Source of the DNA: Bacteroidales bacterium UBA1216
GTDB lineage: Bacteria; Bacteroidota; Bacteroidia; Bacteroidales; Paludibacteraceae
Direction of reading: 5' to 3'
DNA length: 24,380 bases
Assembly: GCA_002309255.1 (NCBI GenBank)
Contig: DBXI01000003.1
Coordinates: 23,823 to 48,202 of the forward strand
Under the pieces are notes generated by a model. It saw only the letters and a list, made by a program, of their open reading frames with translations. It was not told where the DNA came from and ran no database searches. Both the position numbers and the translations under genes were made by a program. Shown here piece by piece: positions 6,318 to 13,065 of this stretch (position 1 is its first letter; each line of letters opens with the position of its first letter).

Positions 6318-9047
6318 ATGACAACACAAGAACTACTCCAATCGAAGGTTGAAACAACCCCTATTATCTATGCCTATAGCGACACACGCTATCCGGGTAC
6401 TTTAAAAGTGGGATTTTCTACGCGCCCGATAGAGGTGCGTATGCATGAGCATTATCCGACCGTTGTGCCCGGACAATCATGGAAAGTGGAGTTGGTTCGC
6501 CCTGCCATGCGGAATGATGGCACCACCTTTGATGACCATGCTGTGCATGAGGTATTGAAAAACAGCAATATCCGTTGCGTGGCGGGAGAGTGGTACAAAT
6601 GCAGACCGGAAGCGGTAGAACGTGCCATTAACGCAGTAGCGAGAGGCGCAGACACCATCCTTCGACGCGACCGTAGTTTTGCTATGCGTCACGAGCAAGA
6701 AGAAGCGGTGCGCAAGACTTCCGAATATTTTTTCCGTTTCTATAGCGACCCGCATAATCATGGACTTACGCCGCACTTCCTTTGGAATGCCAAGATGCGC
6801 TTCGGTAAGACTTTTACCACGTACCAACTTGCGCTTCGTATGCACTGGCGGCGTGTACTGGTGCTGACCTTCAAGCCGGCAGTACGTTCGGCGTGGAAGG
6901 AAGATCTGCTGACCCATACCGATTTTGCCGGATGGCAGTTCTGCGAGAAGAAAGATGACCGCAATTTCTCTCGCGTAGATGAGCGCAAACCGTTCGTATG
7001 TTTTGCGTCCTTCCAAGATGTGCTTGGCAAGAACGATAATGGCGGTATCAAAGCCACAAACGAGTGGCTGCAAGATGTGGACTGGGATTGCATTGTGCTG
7101 GATGAATACCATTTTGGCGCATGGGGCAAACGTGCCAAAGATTTCTATGACAAACAGGATATAGCCAACTTGGAGATTAATGAGCGGCAGGGTATTCTGT
7201 TTGAAGATTCCGAAACCAAAGAACGGCAGGCTATAGAAGATTATGACGAGCAACTGATGCCGCTTACCACGCGTGCGTATCTCTATCTGTCCGGTACTCC
7301 TTTTCGCGCGATTGCTTCGGGTGAGTTTATTGAGGAGCAGATTTTCAACTGGACATATTCAGACGAACAAGATGCAAAAGCCAAATGGAACAAAGACGGA
7401 TATAATCCCTATGCCGCTTTGCCACGGATGGTAATGATGACATACCAATTGCCGGATAGTATTCGTGAAATAGCCATTCAAGGCGAGTTTAATGAGTTTG
7501 ACCTCAATGAGTTCTTCCGTGCAGAAGGCAATCGATTTGAGCATGAAGAATATGTGCAGCATTGGTTGGAATGGATACGCGGCGGTTTTTCAGAACAGAT
7601 AGTGGCAGACCTCAACCTGCAAAAGGAGAAACCGCCTGTGCCCTACAGTGATTTCCGTCTGAAGAGTTATTTGCAACATACATTCTGGTTCCTGCCTTCC
7701 GTAGCGGCATGCAAGGCGATGAAGCATTTACTACAAAGCCGTGCCAACTCATATTACCACGACTACCGCGTCATTTTGGCTGCCGGTAATGATGCCGGTA
7801 TGGGTGCGGATGCGCTTAATCCTGTCTATGATGCCATGGACAATCCGCAAGAGACAAAGACCATCATACTCTCATGCGGCAAACTGAGTACCGGCGTGAC
7901 GGTTCGTCCATGGTCGGGTATCTTCATGCTGCGTAACTCATCGTCACCGGAGACTTATTTCCAAGCGGCGTTCCGCGTACAATCGCCTTGGACGACGCAA
8001 GACGAGTACGGCAAAGAGCAGGTGCTCAAACCTGTTTGCTATGTGTTCGACTTTGCGCCTGACCGCGCACTCAAGCAAGTAGCGGACTACAGCTGCCGAC
8101 TGAATATCAACGAGGATAACCCTGAAACGAAAGTGGGGGACTTCATTAGATTCCTGCCTATCTTAGCCTACGACGGCAACTCGATGAAAGAGATTGATGC
8201 CGCCGGAATCCTTGATATGGCTATGAGTGGCACGACATCTACCTTGCTGGCTCGTCGATGGGAGAGTGCTTTGCTCGTTAACGTAGATAATGCAACCTTG
8301 CTTAAATTGATGGGTAACGTGGATGCTATGCGTGCGCTGCAAAATATCGAAGGTTTCCGTGCGCTACGACAAGACATAGAAACCATCATCAACAAATCCG
8401 AGCAAATCAAGAAAGCCAAACAGCAGAAAAAGAAACTGACCGAACGAGAGAAACGCGAACTGACCGAAGAAGAAAAGAAAACCAAATCGCTCCGTAAGCA
8501 GATCCAAGAAAAACTCATCAAGTTTGCAACACGCATTCCGGTCTTCATGTATCTAACCGACTTCCGAGAGTACTGCTTGCGAGACGTGATTACCCAATTG
8601 GAACCGGATTTGTTCCGCAAGGTAACTGGTCTTACTATTCCTGATTTCGAACTGCTCATCAGCCTCAACGTCTTTAATGCTGCGCTGATGAACGATGCCG
8701 TATATAAGTTCAAACGCTATGAGGACAGCAGCCTTAGTTATACCGACATCCAAGCACAAGACTTGAAAGGCATCGGTTTGTATGATACTGTCATCTATCC
8801 GCAACAAAAGCCTCAAGTGGTACAATCGGTGCCGATTAGGCAAGAGCAAAAGCGTCAGGAACAACCTGCAATTCAGCCCGAATCAGTTAGTCCCGCTCAC
8901 AAAGCCGGAGATAGTGTATTGCACAGGACATTTGGCATTGGTACAATCCTGTCGATTGACGAGAAGTATATAGTTTGCCGGTTTGAAGGCAACCGCGAGA
9001 AGAAATTCCTTTACCCGCAAGTCTTCGAGCAGGGATATTTATACTAA
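6318..9047 (+). CDS. GIY-YIG nuclease / SF2 helicase fusion, restriction-type
   Basis: 909 aa. Residues 16-91 fit the GIY-YIG (T5orf172/MUG113-like) nuclease fold: IIYAY (16-20), LKVGFSTR (29-36) and a candidate catalytic E91 in GEWYKC. A superfamily 2 helicase follows: motif I MRFGKT (GKT 163-165), motif II DEYH (262-265), motif III SGTP (325-328), and motif VI-like FQAAFRVQSPW (548-558). Residues ~690-740 are lysine/glutamate-rich and probably a coiled coil. The end (863-909, AGDSVLHRTFGIGTI...) resembles the Tudor/SH3-like domain at the C-terminus of UvrD-type helicases. With the upstream MTases this is the likely restriction subunit: ATP-driven translocation plus strand cleavage. It follows the ATPase by 46 nt and may be cotranscribed with it. 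It is not HsdR-like, since no PD-(D/E)XK domain is seen at its start. Confidence 0.87.
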   Translation: MTTQELLQSKVETTPIIYAYSDTRYPGTLKVGFSTRPIEVRMHEHYPTVVPGQSWKVELVRPAMRNDGTTFDDHAVHEVLKNSNIRCVAGEWYKCRPEAVERAINAVARGADTILRRDRSFAMRHEQEEAVRKTSEYFFRFYSDPHNHGLTPHFLWNAKMRFGKTFTTYQLALRMHWRRVLVLTFKPAVRSAWKEDLLTHTDFAGWQFCEKKDDRNFSRVDERKPFVCFASFQDVLGKNDNGGIKATNEWLQDVDWDCIVLDEYHFGAWGKRAKDFYDKQDIANLEINERQGILFEDSETKERQAIEDYDEQLMPLTTRAYLYLSGTPFRAIASGEFIEEQIFNWTYSDEQDAKAKWNKDGYNPYAALPRMVMMTYQLPDSIREIAIQGEFNEFDLNEFFRAEGNRFEHEEYVQHWLEWIRGGFSEQIVADLNLQKEKPPVPYSDFRLKSYLQHTFWFLPSVAACKAMKHLLQSRANSYYHDYRVILAAGNDAGMGADALNPVYDAMDNPQETKTIILSCGKLSTGVTVRPWSGIFMLRNSSSPETYFQAAFRVQSPWTTQDEYGKEQVLKPVCYVFDFAPDRALKQVADYSCRLNINEDNPETKVGDFIRFLPILAYDGNSMKEIDAAGILDMAMSGTTSTLLARRWESALLVNVDNATLLKLMGNVDAMRALQNIEGFRALRQDIETIINKSEQIKKAKQQKKKLTEREKRELTEEEKKTKSLRKQIQEKLIKFATRIPVFMYLTDFREYCLRDVITQLEPDLFRKVTGLTIPDFELLISLNVFNAALMNDAVYKFKRYEDSSLSYTDIQAQDLKGIGLYDTVIYPQQKPQVVQSVPIRQEQKRQEQPAIQPESVSPAHKAGDSVLHRTFGIGTILSIDEKYIVCRFEGNREKKFLYPQVFEQGYLY

Positions 9048-9503
9048 TGGTTTAACTCTAAAATTCGTACAATCATGGAAGAGATTATTGCTGTCCTTTT
9101 CGCCCTCGAGTCGCGTTCGGCAAATGGTGCTTAGCAGATATTGCTTGGCAAAATAGGGCGCACCATTGCTATCTGGGTCGGAGCGATGTTCCCCACTGCT
9201 CCTTCCGTTCGAAAGCAAAAGTCAATTGCTTTCTCCATGCTCTCCCCAAAACAACATTGCATGTTCTTTCGGGGTCCCCATTGGTGCTGTATGCATACCT
9301 GTTCATCGCCCTGTGCTCGTGTTAATATCTGGATTATATCCGGCAATGCCAACTCACCAGTGACCAGATTGAGCGCACCATGCAATCCGTTGCCTTGGCG
9401 CTAAGTAACTACTACCTGAGCAATGTGGTATAGTTGGTTTTGTCAACAAAACTTACGCATTGGCAGTAAGAATGAAGATATTTGGCATCTTGATGCGAAA
9501 TTA
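9048..9503. other. Gene-poor spacer with decayed gene fragments
   Basis: No complete gene. ATG 9075 opens a 19-codon frame (MEEIIAVLFALES..., stop 9132-9134) just after the helicase; it may be a remnant. Position 9343-9427 encodes CQLTSDQIERTMQSVALAL, a gene end without its beginning (see the repeat entry). CCCC..AACAT-TGC-ATGTT..GGGG at ~9244-9274 can form a hairpin. Parts of the stretch (CGCGTTCGGCAA near 9114, GGGGTCCCC near 9271) have weak counterparts at 24054 and 24154, which suggests old dispersed elements. Confidence 0.5.
9343..9402 (+). repeat. Diverged 60-nt direct repeat, copy 1 (gene-end fragment)
   Basis: It aligns without gaps to 9791-9850 with about 13 mismatches. In the same frame both encode CQLT.(D)...TMQSVA.AL, so they are remnants of one protein family's C-terminus. 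The frame here ends at TAG near 9431. The parent protein is not recognised. Confidence 0.7.
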
Positions 9504-9535
9504 TTTGCATATATCCTAAAAAAAGTGTATCTTTG
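9504..9535 (+). promoter_or_regulatory. Promoter of a candidate small RNA
   Basis: TTTG (9504-9507), 20-nt spacer, TATCTTTG (9528-9535). Transcription would begin around 9541, exactly at the foot of a long hairpin, with no gene following. Confidence 0.75.
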
Positions 9536-9540
9536 CAGTC

Positions 9541-9606
9541 GAAATGAGTTTGTTACTCGGATGAAGGTAACCAGTCCTTCGTGGTAACGAACTCATTTTT
9601 TTGTGC
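9541..9606 (+). ncRNA. Candidate ~65-nt small RNA (single hairpin with T-tail)
   Basis: Directly after a consensus promoter. Arm 9542-9556 pairs with 9584-9598 (15 bp, one G-U), enclosing GAAGG/CCTTC (9563-9567/9576-9580) with an 8-nt loop. The outer arm ends in a T-run (9596-9602), so the molecule carries its own terminator. GGTAAC occurs twice (9566-9571, 9583-9588), and GTTAC (9552-9556) could pair with either, giving two possible folds. There is no open reading frame. It does not correspond to any RNA family I can name. Confidence 0.6.
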
Positions 9607-9746
9607 TTATTTCTATGTTGTAATAGAAATATCCGTCTTTATAGAAATGTACAGCCAGTCTAACACTTTCGAGTTGTCTTAGGACTTTATCAATATCAAA
9701 TTTGAAGGATATACACAATAAGGATTATTCCGTTGTGAAAACATCC
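9607..9746. other. Spacer, nothing recognised
   Basis: AT-rich sequence between the candidate small RNA and the next terminator. The short frame starting at ATG 9702 runs through the terminator into the second gene-end fragment. I see no promoter or gene. Confidence 0.4.
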
Positions 9747-9780
9747 AAAGTGGCATGCAGCAATGCATGTCGCTTTTTTT
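9747..9780 (+). terminator. Strong intrinsic terminator with GCAA tetraloop
   Basis: A 13-bp stem (9747-9759 with 9764-9776, two G-T wobbles), GCAA loop (9760-9763) and a seven-T run (9774-9780). No intact gene precedes it, so it ends either a short RNA or the transcript of a lost gene. Confidence 0.8.
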
Positions 9781-9790
9781 ACTCTTCGGG

Positions 9791-9850
9791 GCAATGCCAA
9801 CTCACCAAGGATAGAGTAGAACACACCATGCAATCCGTTGCAGTTGCGCT
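9791..9850 (+). repeat. Diverged 60-nt direct repeat, copy 2 (gene-end fragment)
   Basis: Counterpart of 9343-9402. Here it reads CQLTKDRVEHTMQSVAVAL, continues LNVNFLKRMTPH and stops at TAG 9885-9887. It lies 11 nt after the T-run of the terminator. Confidence 0.7.
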
Positions 9851-9885
9851 GAACGTGAACTTTTTGAAAAGAATGACACCACATT

Positions 9886-10227
9886 AGCTTGCATTTATTA
9901 ACTTAGTTAACTGTATTTATTAACATTATCAACTTGTATTTATTAATATCGTTAGCTTGTATTTATTAGCCAACAAACATCATAAAAGAATACAAGCCTA
10001 TATGTCTTCCTGCCTCAAAAGATACAAGCTCATAACCATTTTCCACCCCAAAAGATACAAGCCAACACGCCCTACCCTGTATCTTTTCAGTCCATCCCCC
10101 CCCCATCAGCTTGTATCTTTTTATACAATAGCTTGTATCTTTTATGTGTTAGCCTGTATCTTTTTGCCTCATTTTTTATAAGCCTGTATCACAGTTATCA
10201 CTTTTTCCACCGGGCTTGTATTCTTTT
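9886..10227. repeat. Array of a CTTGTATCTTTT motif in both orientations, cluster 1
   Basis: At least 12 copies. Forward: 9886 (GCTTGCATTTATTA), ~9911, ~9932, 9954, 10076, 10108, 10130, 10151, 10181, 10213. Reverse (AAAAGATACAAGC): 9984, 10017, 10050. Spacing is irregular (about 21-33 nt) and the spacers are not spacer-like. A run of nine C (~10096-10104) lies between copies. The array ends just before the promoter of the TIGR04076/wHTH gene, so binding sites for a regulator or replication-type iterons are both possible. Confidence 0.8.
9981..10090 (+). repeat. 110-nt direct repeat, copy 1
   Basis: Nearly identical to 11167-11275 (about four substitutions and one 1-nt gap). Resemblance extends upstream to about 9952/11138. 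It contains four copies of the CTTGTATCTTTT motif. Confidence 0.9.
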
Positions 10228-10238
10228 ACCACGCAAAA

Positions 10239-10287
10239 CTTGCATATCTGCAAAATTTTTGTTACCTTTGTGCAACATTTGCACAAA
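10239..10287 (+). promoter_or_regulatory. Promoter with overlapping perfect palindrome, TIGR04076/wHTH gene
   Basis: CTTG (10239-10242), 20-nt spacer, TACCTTTG (10263-10270). A perfect 9-bp inverted repeat TTTGTGCAA-CAT-TTGCACAAA (10267-10287) begins inside the -7 element and covers the expected start site (~10277). A protein bound there would block initiation, so it is a good operator candidate, possibly for the gene's own winged-helix product. Confidence 0.7.
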
Positions 10288-10298
10288 CTTACACAACC

Positions 10299-10982
10299 AT
10301 GAACGCAGTCCGCATTACAGCCATCCGTCAGACAACATATCATGATCTGATTACCCAATATGAAAACCCCATTGAGCATGCCTGTTCCATCAAAGAAGGA
10401 CGGCAATGGATTGCCATTGACGGGCAATGTCCGGAAGGTTTTTGTCCGGCAGCATGGTCATCGATGAAAGAGTTCGTAGAAGCACTCGCCCGTGGAGAGG
10501 GAAACTTCTACGACGGCTGGATGCAAAATCCAATGAGTGCCATGATCAGTTGCAACGACGGATTCCGACCATTCAGTTTCTATATCGAAGCCATCGAACC
10601 TGAGTCCGATTCGACAAAGCAAGCAACAGATGCACTCCCGTCCCAACAATCCTGCTCAGCGCTCAAGTATAAGCTCAACCTTACCGAGAAAGACCTGCCT
10701 AAACTCCCTAACACCGCAGACGGACGAATGAAGAAACTCATCCTCGTCATTGGAAAGAGAGTGTTCACCAGAAAACAAATCATGGCAATCCTTGGTCTCA
10801 AAGAAAAGAGCCGCAAGACATTTATTGATCATTATCTCACTCCGGCGCGAGAGAAAGATTATATCGAGTTCGCATGGCCTGGCACGCCCAGCAAGCCTGT
10901 GCAAGCCTACCGCCTATCTCCCATAGGGATAGATATGTACAACCAGCTGATTGAGAAGATTGACTCTTGCGAACATAGCTGA
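10299..10982 (+). CDS. TIGR04076-family protein fused to a winged-helix domain
   Basis: 227 aa. Residues 1-98 match the TIGR04076 family (VRITAIRQTTYHDL...CPEGFCPAAW...GNFYDGW...ISCNDGFRPFSFYIE), small proteins of unknown function with conserved cysteines (C29, C44, C49, C85). After a Ser/Gln-rich linker, residues ~144-216 (KLILVIG.R.FTRKQIMAILGLKEKSRKTF...L.P) resemble the winged-helix tail found on Fic-type and AAA proteins in Bacteroidota. TIGR04076 proteins are usually only the first part, so the fusion is unusual. The gene sits between two copies of a repeat array and has a palindrome over its promoter, so it may regulate itself; that is inference. Confidence 0.75.
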   Translation: MNAVRITAIRQTTYHDLITQYENPIEHACSIKEGRQWIAIDGQCPEGFCPAAWSSMKEFVEALARGEGNFYDGWMQNPMSAMISCNDGFRPFSFYIEAIEPESDSTKQATDALPSQQSCSALKYKLNLTEKDLPKLPNTADGRMKKLILVIGKRVFTRKQIMAILGLKEKSRKTFIDHYLTPAREKDYIEFAWPGTPSKPVQAYRLSPIGIDMYNQLIEKIDSCEHS

Positions 10983-10999
10983 TCTGCTACGGTCGCATT

Positions 11000-11135
11000 T
11001 GCCAACTCGACATTGTATCCATTGCGAAAATGACGCACAGATAGATATGCTCATTGATTGCGGTGACGATGTTATCAATATATGCGAAATGAAGTACTAT
11101 AAGAACAAGTATTCATTGAGCGATGATATTAACTT
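11000..11135 (+). pseudogene. Remnant of a DUF234-type ATPase C-terminus
   Basis: One frame reads AQIDMLIDCGDDVINICEMKYYKNKYSLSDD. This matches the conserved end of AAA ATPases with a DUF234 (PD-(D/E)XK-like) domain, where QIDLLIDR...INLCEMKF is typical. There is no start and no ATPase domain upstream. It directly follows the TIGR04076/wHTH gene and precedes the second repeat cluster, which suggests the rest was lost when the gene was inserted or deleted. Confidence 0.65.
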
Positions 11136-11137
11136 CA

Positions 11138-11303
11138 TTAGCTTGTATTCATCAACCCCAAAATCCCATAAAAGAATACAAGCAGATATGTCTTCCTGCC
11201 TCAAAAGATACAAGCTCATAACCATTTTGCATCCCAAAGATACAAGCCAACACGCCCTACCCTGTATCTTTTCAGCATTATTCTTCATTAGCTTGTATCT
11301 TTT
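11138..11303. repeat. CTTGTATCTTTT motif array, cluster 2, with 110-nt repeat copy 2
   Basis: Six copies: forward at ~11140, 11261 and 11290, reverse at 11170, 11203 and 11236. Positions 11167-11275 repeat 9981-10090 with about 95% identity. Clusters 1 and 2 bracket the TIGR04076/wHTH gene and the DUF234 remnant. Confidence 0.85.
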
Positions 11304-11446
11304 GGAGTTCACTTCACACACCCGACGACATCGCCCTCATCGAACAATAACTCCTAAATAGGCAGTATTAGTACTGATGCGATAATTTTAGACAAAAAAC
11401 AATAAAAACCGCTTTTGAATGATTTTGAGTTGCACTCCACACGATA
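11304..11446. other. Spacer, no gene seen
   Basis: AT-rich. It contains a small CAGTA-TTAG-TACTG hairpin (~11362-11375). Nothing else is recognised. Confidence 0.4.
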
Positions 11447-11643
11447 TTTGCTGCTAAAAACTCCTTAAAAGTGAACTTTTAGATAGTTTTTATCATCAAA
11501 TCTCGTACTCTTACAGAGAAAATCATTCAAAAGAAAACATAAAAAACAAACGTAAGTCAAATTAAAAAGTTCAAGAAAGCTTGTAATGCGCTAAAAACAT
11601 GTATGTTACAGGTGCGCTTGGCAAAGTTAACGCATCAATAGTA
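11447..11643 (+). repeat. ~197-nt dispersed direct repeat, copy 1
   Basis: Repeated at 24183-24380 with a handful of substitutions and one 1-nt gap. It contains TAAAAGT-GA-ACTTTTA, whose outermost T-A pair is A-T in the other copy. Near its end an ATG (11599) opens a 22-codon frame (MYVTGALGKVNASIV..., stop 11665-11667) that is also open in the other copy. Promoter, leader or transposon-end roles are all possible. Confidence 0.9.
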
Positions 11644-11712
11644 AGGCAGTATAAGGTAAAAAAATAATGTAAATAGACGAAAAAATGTATAAAAAAGTAG
11701 GATGACGAAGTT

Positions 11713-11803
11713 GTCTAAATTGTCTAAATGTCTAAAACGTGGCTAAGTGGTACATTTTCAGGTTGTTGCAAATAGACAAAATAGACATTTAGACAATTTA
11801 GAC
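11713..11803. repeat. Perfect 22-bp inverted repeat
   Basis: Arm 11713-11734 and arm 11782-11803 are exact reverse complements (one further pair outside) around a 47-nt loop. Each arm is built from repeats of TGTCTAAA. No consensus promoter lies in the loop. It could be a cruciform/terminator structure, a recombination site, or multiple sites for one regulator. Confidence 0.85.
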
Positions 11804-12123
11804 ACGCAACAAACTCGCAGCTTTCTGCTACGAGCAGTTGACGAAGATGTGGAAGAGTGGGAGGTGATGAGGGGAGATGGAGAGCGAGGAAACGGCAGGT
11901 AAATGTCTCGTGTATTGTCTAGGATTGGCAGGTAAACGGCAGTGTGACGTCGGGTAGATGGCTCGAGAAAGTCAACAGAGAAATGGAGGGCACAGAGTTG
12001 TTTGTCGGCATGACTATGGCGAAGAAAAGAACTATGATGCAAATGGGCACAAGATCCATGAGTTGTACTACTATCACTTCTATAACTTCGTGTACGTGAC
12101 GATCCTGCGGGATATGTATCGGC
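11804..12123. other. Spacer 3' of the surface-protein operon, possible decayed coding sequence
   Basis: No supported gene. On the plus strand a frame at ~11958-12120 reads DYGEEKNYDANGHKIHELYYYHF, with protein-like composition but no recognised family, and it runs into the antisense of the barrel gene. GGCAGGTAAA occurs twice (~11894 and ~11928). Confidence 0.35.
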
Positions 12124-13065
12124 TTACTCCGACTGCGGTGGACAGGGAAGAACATCGGGGAACTCGGCGGCAAAGCGGAGCAGGAGTTGCTTTTTCTGTT
12201 CATCGGTTCGTCCCGGCCAGATGGAGAGGCCGAGTTTGAATCCGGCTGTCCAAGGAGCAAGTGAACCGACCTTGTCTGTGCCGAACAAGCCTTGGTACTC
12301 CGGCATGAACGTGTAACCGTTGTCGGCATTCGCGAAGCCTAAAGGTGCCCGGTCGGCAGGCTTGACAGCCGAGAAATCCGTCAGACCGTACTGTGCATAC
12401 GCCGCAATGATGAGCTGCGTACGCACTCCAAGGCGGATGGTAGTACCTATCTCTGCATACATCATGGCGTTAACTGGTGACAGTCGGCTCTTGGTGTCAG
12501 ATTGTTGGTCAATGGTCTGATTCATGAATCGCCCCGGCAAGTCATGGAGCGTGAGTTGCCAGCAGTCGTACCAGCCTGTATGGGTGACCGAGCCAGTCGT
12601 ATGACTTGTGGCATACACAGGGACAGCCAAACTGACGCCTACCGCTGCATGCAATCCTGCATGGCTGTCATCGTGGGCGAAGTATCTGAACCGCAGCCCG
12701 ACAGGCACCTCAAGGAGCCATGCTTGCTGCTGTTCGCGCCAATTGCTGAATGTAACACGATGGATATACTGCTCGCCCTGATAGTCGGTGAGCGGACCAT
12801 AATCAAGCGTGCCTGTGAGCGTGGCATACGAACTGATACTCGTCGCGCGCAAGCCGGTCTGCAATCCCACAGTAGGCAGGAAGAACCACGTGTAGCCTGC
12901 TCCGGCGGAGTACGAGTTGCCAATCTGTGTCGTACCGCCGTGGATCGTGTAGCCCCAACTGCCTACACCTGCGCCGGCGTGGATATCCATATAGTGCTGC
13001 GGTTCGGCGGCACTCGCGGTACCTGCCGCGAGCAGAATACAGCCTATCAAAAGAATACGTTTCAT
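12124..13065 (-). CDS. Outer-membrane beta-barrel protein
   Basis: 313 aa. A signal peptide (MKRILLIGCILLAAGTASA) is followed by alternating strands typical of Bacteroidota outer-membrane barrels: YMDIHAGAGVGSWGY, YSAGAGYTWFFLPTVGLQTGLRAT, LLEVPVGLRFRYF, AAVGVSLAVPVYA, AEIGTTIRLG, WTAGFKLGLSIW. No OmpA-type peptidoglycan domain is present. A ~26-residue tail follows the last strand, which is unusual because barrels mostly end on the last strand. Its start overlaps the stop of the GLUG gene (ATGA), with a clear GGAGG 7 nt upstream, so translation is coupled. As the last gene of the operon it may help export or anchor the surface proteins; this is inferred from position only. Confidence 0.8.
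   Translation of the reverse strand: MKRILLIGCILLAAGTASAAEPQHYMDIHAGAGVGSWGYTIHGGTTQIGNSYSAGAGYTWFFLPTVGLQTGLRATSISSYATLTGTLDYGPLTDYQGEQYIHRVTFSNWREQQQAWLLEVPVGLRFRYFAHDDSHAGLHAAVGVSLAVPVYATSHTTGSVTHTGWYDCWQLTLHDLPGRFMNQTIDQQSDTKSRLSPVNAMMYAEIGTTIRLGVRTQLIIAAYAQYGLTDFSAVKPADRAPLGFANADNGYTFMPEYQGLFGTDKVGSLAPWTAGFKLGLSIWPGRTDEQKKQLLLRFAAEFPDVLPCPPQSE

Noticed and set aside
6477..7253. 258-codon minus-strand frame inside the helicase gene
   Set aside because: It lies antisense to conserved helicase motifs. The plus-strand protein is clearly the real one.
9541..9606. Hairpin as an integron attC site
   Set aside because: No matching core sites (GTTRRRY/RYYYAAC) in the right arrangement and no integrase; promoter plus T-tail fits a small RNA better.
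10133..10345. Open frames 9957-10181 and 10133-10345 as genes
   Set aside because: They consist of translated repeat motifs and overlap a promoter.
9886..11303. Repeat clusters as a CRISPR array
   Set aside because: The motif occurs in both orientations, at irregular distances, and is too short.
11713..11803. Invertible promoter between inverted repeats
   Set aside because: The 47-nt loop lacks a TAnnTTTG element and is very short for an invertible segment.
12124..13065. Barrel protein as PorP/SprF of the type 9 secretion system
   Set aside because: Size and neighbourhood fit, but I cannot see family-specific motifs, so only a general barrel is claimed.
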